Origin: Bretschneidera sinensis
Lineage: Eukaryota > Streptophyta > Magnoliopsida > Brassicales > Akaniaceae
Direction of reading: 5' to 3'
DNA length: 64,000 bases
Assembly: GCA_023935145.1 (NCBI GenBank)
Contig: CM043705.1
Span: 55,167,084-55,231,083, forward strand
In this document: one piece after another, positions 9,918-20,230 of the stretch
How positions within the stretch are numbered: position 1 is the first letter of the stretch
Layout: each line of letters begins with the position of its first letter
Notes under the pieces: model-generated
Database searches by the model: none
What the model was told of the DNA's origin: nothing
The model's input: the letters and a program-made list of their open reading frames with translations, nothing else
Position numbers and translations under genes: made by a program

Positions 9918-11221
9918 GAGTGGAAGATTCAGTTTACTTGCCTTAGGTTCTCCAGGATTTCATTATTTAGCTCCAGATTTTTCTTGTTTGATTTTAAGGC
10001 TTGAGGGAAGGGTGCCTTAATATGGCTTTTGGTCACTTCAGGGTCCTTGAGCAGCTCGGTATTATTACTAGCTTACCCCTTGTCCATATCCTCGGATTTA
10101 TTCATTGGTGGGATGTGTAGTGACTTACCACTTCAGGTCACAATGGCATTTATATCTTTCAAATTTTATTGTGCCATATGTTGAACATGAGCTATGGATT
10201 GAGCTTGGGAAGGGAACTTACCTCGCTCAATCACACTTAAGGAGCTCATTAATTTGGACACTTGGCTCCTAATTTTTTTGTTTTCCTCAACCACCTGCGT
10301 AATTAACGCCTCACACCTCTGGTTTGTTTTACCTTGTGCTTCTATAAAAGCATGTAAGGTGTCTTCTAAAGAGTTCCTAGAGGATGAAGGTGCATGATAA
10401 GGTGCAGTGTATGATTTAGGGGGCTGTGCATGCTGTTGATTTTCAGATTTCCAACTGAAGTTGGGGTGATTTTGCCACCCCGGATTATAAGTGTTAGAGA
10501 AGGGTGCTTGAAGCTTCTTGTACATGCCTAAGGCATGACATTGTTCCTCTTACAGCCCTCTCATATCAACAAATGTAGGGCACTCTTAGGTGAGATGATC
10601 TACTCCGCCACACACAAAACATGGTTCCAAAGGTTCAGCTTGATTAACCACATGTGTTGGCTTTTTAGTTTTTAATGCCTCTAACTCTCTAGTGAGTAAT
10701 TCGACCTTAGCTTTTAGATTGTCTTCTTCCCAAAGGTGGTATATTCCTCCACTACTAGGGTTTCCTATAGGTCATGACCTATTCGTACGTTCAGTAGCAT
10801 TAGGTCCAGTCCAAGTATGAGCTTTTTCAGCAAGCTTATTGAGGTATTTAGTAGCCTTATCAGGATCTTTTTGCAGAAATTCACCATTGCACATCATCTC
10901 TACAAATTGGCGTTCTCTATAGGTAAGACCCTCATAAAAATAGCTCACTAAATGCCAATTTTCATACCCATGATGTGGACACATACTTAACAGCTCTTTA
11001 AATTTCTCCCAAGACTGATATAAAGTCTCGTTTTCCTTTTGTGCAAAGGTGGAGATTTGTCTTTTCAAATCATTAGCCTTATGTTGAAGGAAGAATTTGT
11101 TAAAAAGACTTGGGTCATCTCATTCAATGACCTAATTGATCGTGGTCTCAGCGAGTATAACTAACTCTTAGCTTTATCTTTCAAAGAGAAAGAAAAAAAC
11201 TTAAGTCTCACGATATCATCC
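9918..11221 (-). pseudogene. B gag: capsid and nucleocapsid part, degenerate
   Basis: This continues gag after the A2 insertion. The first residues read DIVRLKFFSFSLKDKAKS, the typical retrotransposon gag core, then a stop. The 11068-10772 segment holds QKENETLYQSWEKFKELLSMCPHH and LVSYFYEGLTYRERQFVEMM. A zinc knuckle CFVCGGVDHLTxEC (CX2CX4HX4C) lies near 10620-10580 with a stop inside it. The 10525-10166 segment has NTYNPGWQNHPNFSW, a hallmark of Athila-type gag. Stops and frame changes occur between these pieces. Gag would package the element RNA; this copy cannot make it. Confidence 0.88.
11217..11221. repeat. Left target-site duplication of A2 (CATCC)
   Basis: CATCC precedes the TGATGAG start of A2 and recurs at 17163-17167 directly after its last base. 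If one copy and A2 are removed, B's gag frame continues without a break. Confidence 0.95.
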
Positions 11222-12588
11222 TGATGAGTGAAAAATATTGTATATTTTGGCTGCTTAATTTACATTTGTTAGCTTAGGAATTTGTTACTTTGAGTTGTTT
11301 TCGTTGTTTTTCAGGTTTACAAGCACTAAGAAAGGATCACTAAATTGCCAGAATTGCCCGTACAGATCAATCATCTTTGAAAATTAAACTGTATTGATGA
11401 AAGAAGAACTAGGAGATGAGCCATATATGCTTAGAAAGATCCAGAAGTCTATTTTCTGGAGAATTTTACAGCTCATAAAAATGTTTTTTCTAGAGAAAGT
11501 TATGGCAGTTTTAGTAGACAAAGGTCAGGCTGTGCGGGCTGTGCGGGATTTCAGCGTGAGCAGAAGTTTTGAAGGGCATGTGAAGGCTTAAATCCCACAT
11601 CCCACATCGGTTGGAAACATATTTCTATATCCCACATCCCACATCAGATTGGAAACATATTGCACTCATGGTATTTGCCTATATAAGACCCACTCCACTT
11701 CAGCTTTAGGCATCATCGAAAAATCTGAGATCATCAGAAAGTGAATCCATAGGGTCTTTAGGAGCAATCCATAGGGCCCTTAGGAGGAATCCGAAGTGCA
11801 ATTCCTAGGCCATTTGGTGTAATCTGGTGGACATCTGCTAGCATTCTGGTGGATCCCGAAGGCTTTGCTGCCACGAGGGGAAGTGCCGCCCAACAACGAG
11901 TAGAATTTCTTTCATGTATAGTAATTTATTTCTTTTTATTTAGTTTTAAAGTTTAATGTTTAGCACTTTTATTATGAACTTTAGTTTTATAATTATGAGA
12001 GGCTAAAATCTTCAGCTAAGGTTGAAGATGAAGTCTTTCCATTGTTTAGCATTTTATTTTCAGAATTGCGCATAATAATTCTGATGTTTTTTGTATAAAT
12101 GTTCTGTTCAATTATTTGAGTAAATCTTATGATTGATTGCTTTTAATTGTTAAATTGGATACTCCTTGTGTTTCATTTGATTGATACATCGAATCGTTTT
12201 TGATTAAATTGGATTTCCTTTGTGAATTGTTAAAAGCGGATACATTGGATGTTTTTGGTTTAATTGGGATATTCGTTGTTTTTTGTTTAAAGTTGGATTC
12301 ATTGAATTTTTTTGATTACTTTTATATAGAACATGAAAATATATGATTTACTTTGGTGGGGGTGGATTCAGAAACCTTAGTCTTTTTATCATTTGCTTTA
12401 AACCAATTTAGTTTAAGTTTATATTTCTTTGCAAAATATAATACAAAATTCGGAACTATGTTAAAATAGGGTTAGTTTAGATAAAATTATATTTTCACAA
12501 CGCAATTCCCTGTGGATTCGACCTCTCACTTGCACACACTATATTGCAAACGATTCGTGCGCTTGCGAGTAATTTAAAACTCACAATA
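11222..12588 (+). repeat. A2 5' LTR (1367 bp)
   Basis: Starts TGATGAGTG and ends CTCACAATA (the 3' copy has CAACA). It contains CCCACATC motifs at 11592-11646, TATATAA at 11680-11686, and the U5 block at 12508-12523. It differs from the 3' LTR by scattered substitutions and small indels, so the insertion is not very recent. Confidence 0.95.
11636..11686 (+). promoter_or_regulatory. A2 5' LTR core promoter: USE-like motif and TATA box
   Basis: ATCCCACATCA (11636-11646, last base changed from the USE consensus) and TATATAA (11680-11686) start 44 bp apart. A second USE-like copy lies at 11602-11609. Pyrimidine-rich transcribed sequence follows. Confidence 0.55.
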
Positions 12589-12594
12589 AGTTTT

Positions 12595-12611
12595 TGGCGC
12601 CGTTGCTGGGG
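12595..12611 (+). other. A2 primer binding site (tRNA-Asp type)
   Basis: TGGCGCCGTTGCTGGGG, six bases after the LTR end, is complementary to the 3' end of plant tRNA-Asp except for one base (T instead of C near the end). Confidence 0.85.
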
Positions 12612-12782
12612 AATTGTTTTGTTTATGAAATTTTGGTCTGAATTAATTTTATTTTTCTACTAGTTAGTTAGCATTTTTTTTGTGTGATTTTTCTTTTTGC
12701 AATTTTATTTGTTTCTATTTGCATTGGCCTATAAAAAATAAAAATAAAAAAAAATTATAAATATACAAAAAAAAATTTAAAA

Positions 12783-13672
12783 ATGTGGATGAATCCAACG
12801 CCGGTTTCACAGTCTTTAGAGGACGCCCTCAAAGATTTCATGAAGATTACCGGCCAGTTCATCAATACAACCAATACATTCAATGTTGATAGTTGTTCCA
12901 TCTGTGCTAGTCCTATGCATTTAGCACAGAATTGTCCATCTACGCCGGCTTTTCTCGAGTATCCCATGGAACAAATGAACGCTTTCAATGACTATTGGTG
13001 GCAATCAAATGGATCTTACTCCGAGACATACAATCCAGGGTGGCGGAACCACCCTAATTTTTCATGGACGCAGAACCAACTGATGAATCAGGGAGGAGCC
13101 CCTTATCATGCTCACAATCAATACCCTCCCAAATTTTCTCCATCAGTTCCAAGTTATGGTCACTCAACCTATCCAGCACTATCACCCGCTTACCAAGCTC
13201 CCATTCAAGCGACAGTGTCGGTTTAACAGTCATTGGAGGATGCCCTCAATGATTTCAGGAAGATGATTGGCCAATCTATAAGCGAAGTGAGGAGTGCAAC
13301 AATAGTAAACACCCAAGAGATTGCAAAGCTAGAGAGTCAAACAGGTCAAATCGCAAGTCACTTGGGTGAAGGAGAGAATGGAAGGTTCCCCAGTCAACCT
13401 GAGCCTAACCCAAAGGAACAGTTTGGAGTGGGAAATTCATCAACTTCTATTCACGGGTAGGAACAAGTGCAATCGATTGTCCCATTGAGGTCTGGGAGAC
13501 AAGTGGATAATCAAGTGGAAGAGAACCCTGCTATGCAACAAGGGCAAGAAAGTGGCAACAAGGAAAAGAGAGATCCTGAGCCATCTACAACCACACCTAT
13601 TATTAAGGATCTCCCTAGGTTGGTTGTACCTAAAGCACCTTACCCTGAGAGATTACAAGCACCCAAGAAATG
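12783..13672 (+). pseudogene. A2 gag remnant: nucleocapsid part only
   Basis: The first frame (12783-13226) holds a CX2CX4HX4C zinc knuckle (CSICASPMHLAQNC) and the Athila gag hallmark YNPGWRNHPNFSW. The capsid that should precede the knuckle is absent. The segment SLEDALKDFMKITGQ at the very start is repeated as SLEDALNDFRKMIGQ after the first stop (13224-13226), so the front has been rearranged by duplication or template switching. After that stop the frame goes on with a coiled-coil-like stretch (EVRSATIVNTQEIAKLESQ), another stop near 13458, and PLRSGRQVDNQVEE up to TGA at 13671. The last residues (PYPERLQAPKK) are the gag-protease linker; the protease is deleted just after them. Confidence 0.85.
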
Positions 13673-13679
13673 AGGGGAG

Positions 13680-14512
13680 TCTGAGGACATTTTGGATGCA
13701 TGCTTTGCTCAGTTTGGAGAGGATTTGGATTTAGATAAGTTACTTGAGCAAGCGAATGCCATTTTGGAGTCTGCTCCTCAGAAGAGCAGTGAGACGGAGG
13801 AGACTGTGGATGAATCCCACATTGAGGACCCCTTGGAGGCATGCTTTGCTCAGTTTGAAGAGGATTTGGATTTGGATAAGTTGTTTGAGGAAGCAAATGC
13901 TACTTTGGAGTCTGCTCCTCAGAAGAGCAGTGAGACGGAGAAGACCACAACATCTGAACCCCTCAAAAAGGAACTTAAGCCTCTACCAGACAATCTTAAG
14001 TATAAGTTCCTAGGTCCAGTAGATTCTTTGCCTCTGACTATAGCTTCAGATTTGGTTGATGCTCAAGTGGATAAATTATTGGACATTTTAAGAAAGCGTA
14101 ATGAAGCTATCAGCTGGACTATTGAGGATATCAAAGGGATCAGCCCCTCGATGGTGATGCACAAGTTACATTTGGAGGAGAATGCCAAGCGATCGAGGGA
14201 GACACAAAGAAGGCTCAACCCAGCTATACAAGAGGTTATGAGAACTGAAGTGATAAAGTTGTTGGATGTAGGGATTATTTATCCAAGCTTTGATAGTGAG
14301 TGGGTGAGCCTGATTCATGTCATGCCAAAGCAGGCTAGATTGACAGTAGTGATAAATAAAGACAACAAGTTGGTTCCAACTTGTGTGTAATCAGGATGGA
14401 GAGTGTGTCTAAACTACCGTAAGTGGAATGCTACCACAAGGAAGGATCATTTTCCACTCCCATTTATTGATCAAATGATGGAGCATTTAGCTAGGCATGA
14501 TTACTAATGTTG
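13680..14512 (+). pseudogene. A2 protease-RT junction and RT fingers, truncated
   Basis: This piece begins after the missing protease. An acidic 47-residue unit, ACFAQFGEDLDLDKL..., is repeated in tandem (unit starts 13698 and 13839, 141-bp period). The frame then enters the usual pol linker (ELKPLPDNLKYKFLG) and the RT fingers (KLLDVGIIYPSFDSEW). TAA at 14388-14390 stops the frame. Recognisable RT (NYRKWNATTRKDHFPLPF) goes on to about 14505 and ends abruptly inside the palm, at a point equal to about 350 in A1. The next bases match A1 from about 2718, marking a 2.4-kb deletion. Confidence 0.88.
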
Positions 14513-15795
14513 GGTCTGGCTGAAGACGTTAAACTTAGCGCTCATAGGAGGCACCCCACAGCTTACCCTTTTTGTTTACTTATGATTTGACATATTTATG
14601 ATTAATGTTTGTTTCCAGTATTTTTGTTTTCCAGTCTTTATTTTTCAGGGACAATGCGTACTTCAGTTCAAGTTTGAGGGTATGCTATGAGCCATACCAA
14701 GTCCAGATAGTTCTTCATATCCCATGTCAGCTCTTTCCATATTATTCACACATTGGGGTCAATGTGTAATTTAAGTTTGGGGGTATGGGAGACACATTTC
14801 ACACACTTTGTGATGTGATTGTGATGTGATTTCATTCATGAGTTTAAAACTTTGAACACATGATCTGATGATAGAGTTTAAACTTTAGTTACTTACTTAG
14901 GCATTTGAGAATTTACATGTTTGATCTAATCTAACACGCACACATTAGCACATATTTGTGTGAGGTATGACATGTGATGTTAATGTGTATGTTTCTTATC
15001 TTAACTGAAACGGGATGACTTGTTGGATAAACACTTGGGCATAGATAAAAAAAAATGACCATCATCAATAAACTTTCCACTGAGTAACTAGACTTCTTGC
15101 TTCAGTAAGCAGTGAGTGTTCACGTCAAAAGGTGGGAATTTTATTCATAATGATCATTGCGAAATTTTTTGCTGAGTAATTGGACCTTTTGCCTCAGTAA
15201 GCAGTGAGTGTTCACGTCAAAAGGTGGAAATTTTGCTTGGTAGCATTAAGGACAGTTTAGTTCCGTAGCCTTCTTGACTCGAGTTAGTAAGCCCTTAGGG
15301 GTGTCTTTACACCTAATGCCCTAAAACCATCTGGTTTGGGAGTCATTGACTCAACACTCGTTACATGGGTCAATTAGAAAGCTTAAGGGAACTAAACATA
15401 GTAGAGCCTTATAAAAAAAAGAAAATAATAAAATAAAACTATGCCATCGTTGTTCATTCTGATGAGAAATTCCATGAATCTTGAGATGTGGAAACATTGT
15501 ACATTGAACTTATTTGGAAACCTCATCAGTATATACTAATTCACTTTACACTGATTCAAGCTTGTGATATCTTAGCATGCCTCTTGTAAGTAATTAGGTT
15601 TTAAATTCTTATTCATTGTGAAGATGGGTTAGATTTTTTAAGCTTGCTCATGAATGAATTTCATTATTTTGAGTGCTCCTTAAATTTTTGGATACTATGA
15701 GTAATGAACTTATCTTTATGTTCTTTGTTTTCCATTTAGTTTTTTTATTTATTTTGTTTTGCTAAGGGACTAGCAAAATGTAAGTTTGGGGTATT
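14513..15795 (+). other. A2 3' noncoding region
   Basis: No gene is supportable here. It is colinear with the A1 3' region: gene-end module, perfect hairpin ACACATTG-GGGT-CAATGTGT (14748-14767), polypurine-like tract (about 14773-14785), two copies of the conserved block, and the polypurine tract AAGTTTGGGGTATT (15782-15795). An A-rich stretch replaces A1's TA microsatellite. Confidence 0.85.
15071..15234 (+). repeat. Tandemly duplicated conserved block in A2
   Basis: Copies at about 15071-15142 and 15161-15234 share CAGTAAGCAGTGAGTGTTCA and GTCAAAAGGTGG. In copy 1, TTTCCAC at the front can pair with part of GGTGGGAA at the back. A1 has one copy and D has two. Confidence 0.8.
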
Positions 15796-17162
15796 TGATG
15801 AGTGAAAAATATTTCATATTTGGCTACTTAATTTACATTTGTTAGCTTAGGAATTTGTTACTTTGAGTTGTTTTCGTTGTTTTTCAGGTTTACAAGCACC
15901 AAGAAAGGAGTTTCACTAAATTGCCAGAATTGCCCATACAAATCAATCATCTTTGAAAATTAAACTGTATTGATGCAAGAAGAACCAGGAGATGAGCCAT
16001 ATATGCTTAGAAAGATCCGGAAGTCTATTTTTTGGAGAATTTCACGGCTCGTAAAAAGAATTTTCTAGAGAAAGTTATGGCAGTTTTAGTAGACAAAGGT
16101 CAGGCTGTGCGGGCTGTGCTGGATTTCAGCGTGAGCAGAAGTTTTGAAGGGCATGTGAAGGCTTAAATCCCACATCTCACATCGGTTGGAAACATATTTC
16201 TATATCTCACATCCCACATCGGATTGGAAACACATTGCACTCGTGGTATTTTCCTATATAAGGCCCACTCTACTTCAGCTTTAGGCATCATCGAAAAATC
16301 TGAGATCATCATAAAGTGAATCCAGAGGGCCTTTAGGAGCAATCCATAGGGCCCTTAGGAGGAATCCGAAGTGCAATTCCTGGGCCATTTGGTGTAATCC
16401 AGTGGACGTTTGCTAGCATTCTGGTGGATCTCGAAGGCTTTGCTACCACGAGGGGAGTGCTGCCCAACAGCGAGTGGAATTTCTCCCATGTATAATAATT
16501 TATTTCTTTTTATTTAGTTTTAAAGCTTAACATTTAGCATTTTTATTATGAACTTTAGTTTCATAATTATGAGAGGCTAAAATCTTCAACTAAGGTTGAA
16601 GATGAAGCCTTTCCATTGTTTAGCATTATATTTTCAGAATTGCGCATAATAATTATAATGTTTTTAGTATAAATGTTCTGTTCAATTATTTGAGTAAATA
16701 TTATGATTGATTGCTTTTAATTGTTAAATTGGATATTCCTTGTGTTTCATCTGATGGATACATCGAATCGTTTTCGATTAAATTAGATTTCCTTTATGAA
16801 TTGTTAAAAGCGGATACATTGGATGTTTTTGGTTTAATTAGGATATTCGTTGTTTTTTTGTTTAAAGTTGGATTCATGGAATTTTTTGATTACTTTTATA
16901 TAGAACATGAAAATGTATGCTTTACTTTGGTGGGGGTGGATTCAGAAACCTTAGTCTTTTTATAATTTGCTTTAAACCAATTTAGTTTAAGTTTATATTT
17001 CTTTGCACAATATAATACAAAATTCGGAACTAGGTTAAAATAGGGTTAGTTTAGATAAAATTATATTTTCACAACACAATTCTCTGTGGATTCGACCTCG
17101 CACTTGCACACACTATATTGCAAATGATTCGTGCGCTTGCGAGTAATTTAAAACTCACAACA
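15796..17162 (+). repeat. A2 3' LTR (1367 bp)
   Basis: Starts TGATGAGTG after the polypurine tract and ends ACTCACAACA at the target duplication. The USE-like ATCCCACATCG is at 16211-16221 and TATATAA at 16255-16261, again 44 bp apart. An 84-codon frame at 16711-16965 inside it is chance. Confidence 0.95.
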
Positions 17163-17544
17163 CATCCGTTGCATCTTGACTATGAAAAGTCGCAACTACT
17201 TCCTCAAATTCTCTAATGTGCACATATGAGTTTTCATTTTCCAAGCCATGAAAAGTATGGAGTAATTGTATCATCCCTGGTTTAAAGTCTTGATGGCGAG
17301 TGTTGGCTGGAAACATAATGCATGATGGTGTGGCTGTTCGACTAGGATGTAGGTAATCTTTAAGTGTCCTATTAACATTTTCATTAAGGTTTTCAGCCAT
17401 GTTATCAAAATTTTCTAAATTTTCGGGTGGGTGTACACTAGGGTTTAATCTAGGCAAGGTTTCACTAATGGACGTGGAAGGGAAAAGTATCTCTATTTGG
17501 GGTCTCTTAATGAATCTCCCTCGCGAATCTCTCAATCTAAGCAT
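17163..17544 (-). pseudogene. B gag, N-terminal part
   Basis: Minus-strand frame starting MLRLRDSRGRFIKRPQIE (ATG at 17544). It continues through an Asn/Glu-rich middle (NMAENLNENVNRTLKDYL) to the capsid-type LLHTFHGLENENSYVHIREF motif and ends at the A2 target site (17163-17167). The frame is open up to the junction and resumes at 11221 in the same phase. It lies about 130 bp downstream of B's primer binding site, as expected for gag. Its continuation has stops, so the gene is dead. Confidence 0.88.
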
Positions 17545-17673
17545 ACACCAACTGAATTTGAAAGAAATAAATAGAACAGAAAAAAAAAATCAGAAAATCA
17601 AAAACTTAAAGAAAAGAACGATAGAACCGTCTTATCTTAGAGTTGACAAACTTCCTTGTATGTAAGTGCGTCT

Positions 17674-17690
17674 CCCCGGTAATGGTGCCA
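17674..17690 (-). other. B primer binding site, mutated tRNA-Asp type
   Basis: On the minus strand it reads TGGCACCATTACCGGGG, five bases inside the LTR. It matches the tRNA-Asp site TGGCGCCGTTGCCGGGG except for three G-to-A changes, two of them at CpG sites. Confidence 0.8.
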
Positions 17691-17695
17691 AAATT

Positions 17696-19092
17696 TGATT
17701 ACGCCCAAAACAGTAATGTGGTAGTTATAGCACGGCTTTGGGGTGTCGATTCCACAGGGAGACAAGTTAACTATAAAGAAAGATGTAAACTTTAATATAA
17801 GATGATATAATCAGAATAAGCAGAGAATCTGAAATTGATGATGAAGTAATTGTGTAGTTTGTAAAATATAATAGAGGGACAACAAGGATCCAAGAATCCT
17901 CCCTAGGTTCGTTGCCCTAATCCTAACTTGATTCAGTTGTTTTTATCTCGATTGCACGTTTCACATCCCAAACATGCAATCAGCAAATATTCAATGAGAA
18001 CATGTATAAACCGTTATGAAATACTTTTTATTTTCGATTCATGCACACATGATCTATCTTGTAGGTTTATCAAGAAACAACAATATATCTTTATGACAAT
18101 ATTGCAGTAATGGACAAGCCTAAAGGATAAACCTACCGGACTCAATCATACCCAAACAATCTTGACATAAGGAAAGCATGACTAAATTTATATCAAGGAG
18201 AAAGATACAATCACCGAATTAGATGAAATCTTATAATTAGATTAAAAAGTAAATCATAACAATGTCTTAACGATAAAGCTCTATTACAACTGAATCAATT
18301 AAAAGAAAATAGAAACAACTACACCTAGGGATTCATCCCTTCGCCTTGCTTGGAGATTAGTTAGCCATGGGGCTCATGGTTGAACACTTTGATGGAGGAG
18401 AAGTTGCTGCTTCCTTGAGTCTTCCAGCTTAATGAATGTCTAATATCAAACCCTAAGTGATCTATTTATAATGAAAGGGTCCAAGGGTGTTTTAGGGTTT
18501 TAAACAATCATCAAAGACCTAATTCAAACCTAACTCGGAGAGCAAAATTTGTGTCCGTGCTTAGGCTTGGATTTTCTCGCGCCTAGGCTTGGTTTTAAGC
18601 CAGCCTTGTAAACTTTCTGGAAGATGCGCTCCAGCTCCAAAGGGTGTTTTAGGGTTTTAAACAATCATCAAAGACCTAATTCAAACCTAACTCGGAGAGC
18701 AAAATTCGTGTCCGCACTTAGGCTTGGATTTTCTCGCGCCTAGGCTTGGTTTTAGGCCAGCCTTGTAAACTTTCTGTAAGGTGCGCCACAGCTCCATCCA
18801 GGGTACGCCCAAACCTGATGGTCTTCTTTGCTTGTTTTGGCCTCTGATCTTTATTTAGCCTTTCCAAAAGCCTTCTTTTGCTCCGGTATACATGGAATCT
18901 TTGTGCTTCATTCAACAATAGCTTTTTCATCTCTTTAAGACTCAAAATACCTGAAAATGCACCAAAACAAATAAGTGATCTAGGAATGATTCTTTAGAGT
19001 TGTTAACATATAAAAGTGTAATTATAACCTAGATCAACTCTAAAAATGCTAACAATTAAGTACTATTAAGATGCATTTTATGATCCTCATCA
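17696..19092 (-). repeat. B 5' LTR (1397 bp)
   Basis: On the minus strand it starts TGATGAGGATCATAAAATGC (19092) and ends GGGCGTAATCA (17696). C's LTR has the same start and end motifs. It contains a 157-bp tandem duplication in U3 (18485-18798), and the U5 block is at 17742-17760. Small frames at 17928-18110 and 18718-18945 are chance. Confidence 0.93.
18485..18798. repeat. 157-bp tandem duplication inside the B LTR
   Basis: GGGTGTTTTAGGGTTTTAAA starts at 18485 and again at 18642. The two units also share TTGGATTTTCTCGCGCCTAG and GCCAGCCTTGTAAACTTTCT. C's LTR has no second unit. Confidence 0.9.
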
Positions 19093-20230
19093 CTGATAGT
19101 AAATGGGTAAGTCCTACACAAGTCGTTCCTAAAAAGTCCGATGTCACCGTGGTAAAGAATGACCTAGGAGAGCTAGTCTCTACCAAACTTGTGACCGGGT
19201 GGCGTGTGTGCATTGATTACAAAAAATTAAATGCTGCCACCTGAAAAGACCACTTCCTACTCCCCTTTATCGATCAAATTCTTGAGCGTGTGGTTGGTGA
19301 TCCTTTTTATTGTTTCTTAGACGGTTATTCTAGTTACTATCAAATTGCAATTGCATTAGAAGACCAAGAAAAAACCACTTTCACTTGTCTCTTTGGCACC
19401 TATGCTTTTTATAGAATGCCATTTGGATTGTGTAATGCCCCTGCCACTTTTCAACGTTGCATGATAAGTATTTTTAGTGACATGATTGAAAATTGCATGG
19501 AGCTTTTTATGGATGACCTAACTGTTTTTGGATCTTCATTTGATGCATGCTTAATGAATTTAGAAAGAGTGTTGATTCGCTGTGAGGAGAAAGAATTAGT
19601 CTTAAATTGGGAAAAATGTCATTTCATGGTACCATCCGGTATTGTCTTAGGGCATATTGTCTCTTCTAAGGGAATAGAGGTTGATCAATCTAAAATTGAA
19701 TTAATCTCTAAATTGCCCACACCTAAGACAATAAAGGATGTAAGATCTTTTCTTGGTCATACTGGTTTTTATAGGAGATTCATACAAAAATTTTCGAACA
19801 TATCTAGACCTTTAAGTGCCCTCCTAGTTAAAGACACCCCCTTTGAGTGGACTCAAGCTTGTCAAGAGGCCTTTTAAACGCTGATTGGCAGGCTTACTTC
19901 CGCACCTATAATGCAGTAATCGGATTGGACTTTACCTTTTGAAATCATTTGTGATGCTAGTGACTACGCTGTAGGTGCTGTTCTTGGACAGCGAAGAGAG
20001 GGAAAACCTTTTGTCATTTACTATGCTAGTAAGACTTTAAATAGTGCTCAAATGAATTACTCCACAACTGAAAAAGAATTACTAGCTGTAGTATTTGCTT
20101 TATATAAATTTTGTACTTATTTAATTGGTTCTCCTATCCTTATTTTTATAGATCATGCAGCCCTCAAGTATCTTCTTACAAAGAAGGATGCTAAGGCACA
20201 ACTAATCTGATAGATCCTCTTCTTGCAAGA
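19093..20230 (+). pseudogene. C reverse transcriptase and RNase H, degenerate
   Basis: The first residues, DSKWVSPTQVVPKK, resume RT exactly where B interrupts it. TGA at 19242-19244 breaks the CIDYKKLNAAT-KDHF block. From 19290 the frame is open through FLDGYSSYYQIAI, YAFYRMPFGLCNAPATFQ and the catalytic LFMDDLTVFG to VRSFLGHTGFYRRFI, ending at TAA 19875-19877. The RNase H follows ([38 protein letters not shown]), with paired stops TGA-TAG near 20209 and a small deletion before DKKGVEN. Confidence 0.92.

Larger units (their letters stand above)
11222..17162 (+). mobile_element. Element A2: complete-ended, internally deleted Athila-type element
   Basis: A2 is a full insertion of 5941 bp. It has two LTRs of equal length (1367 bp), a tRNA-Asp-type primer site, a 3.2-kb internal region, a polypurine tract and a perfect 5-bp target duplication. 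The internal region keeps a nucleocapsid-type zinc knuckle, a gag-protease linker, a duplicated acidic segment and the RT fingers. It then jumps to the 3' noncoding module. Capsid, protease, RT palm, RNase H and integrase are missing, so it could only have moved with proteins from a relative such as A1. Whether the deletions came before or after insertion cannot be told from one copy. Confidence 0.95.
5379..19092 (-). mobile_element. Element B: Athila-type Ty3/gypsy with ORF3, interrupted by A1 and A2
   Basis: Read on the minus strand, B runs 5' LTR (19092-17696), tRNA-Asp-type primer site, gag start (17544-17163), A2 insertion, rest of gag (11221-9918), protease, RT, RNase H, integrase, spacer and the first codons of ORF3 (5437-5379), where A1 interrupts it. 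Its 3' end and 3' LTR lie left of the window. The sequence right of 19092 resumes element C's RT in mid-domain, so B was inserted into C; the target duplication should be CTGAT (19093-19097). B and C belong to one family: their LTR starts, pol proteins and ORF3 starts match closely. B carries several stops and frameshifts. Confidence 0.92.

Noticed and set aside
13630..13896. 88-codon minus-strand frame opposite A2's linker
   Set aside because: It is the shadow of the acidic tandem repeat, which is coding on the plus strand.
17082..17160. tRNA-like sequence at the LTR end (GATTCGACC)
   Set aside because: No acceptor stem or anticodon arm can be built around it; it is the LTR U5 block.
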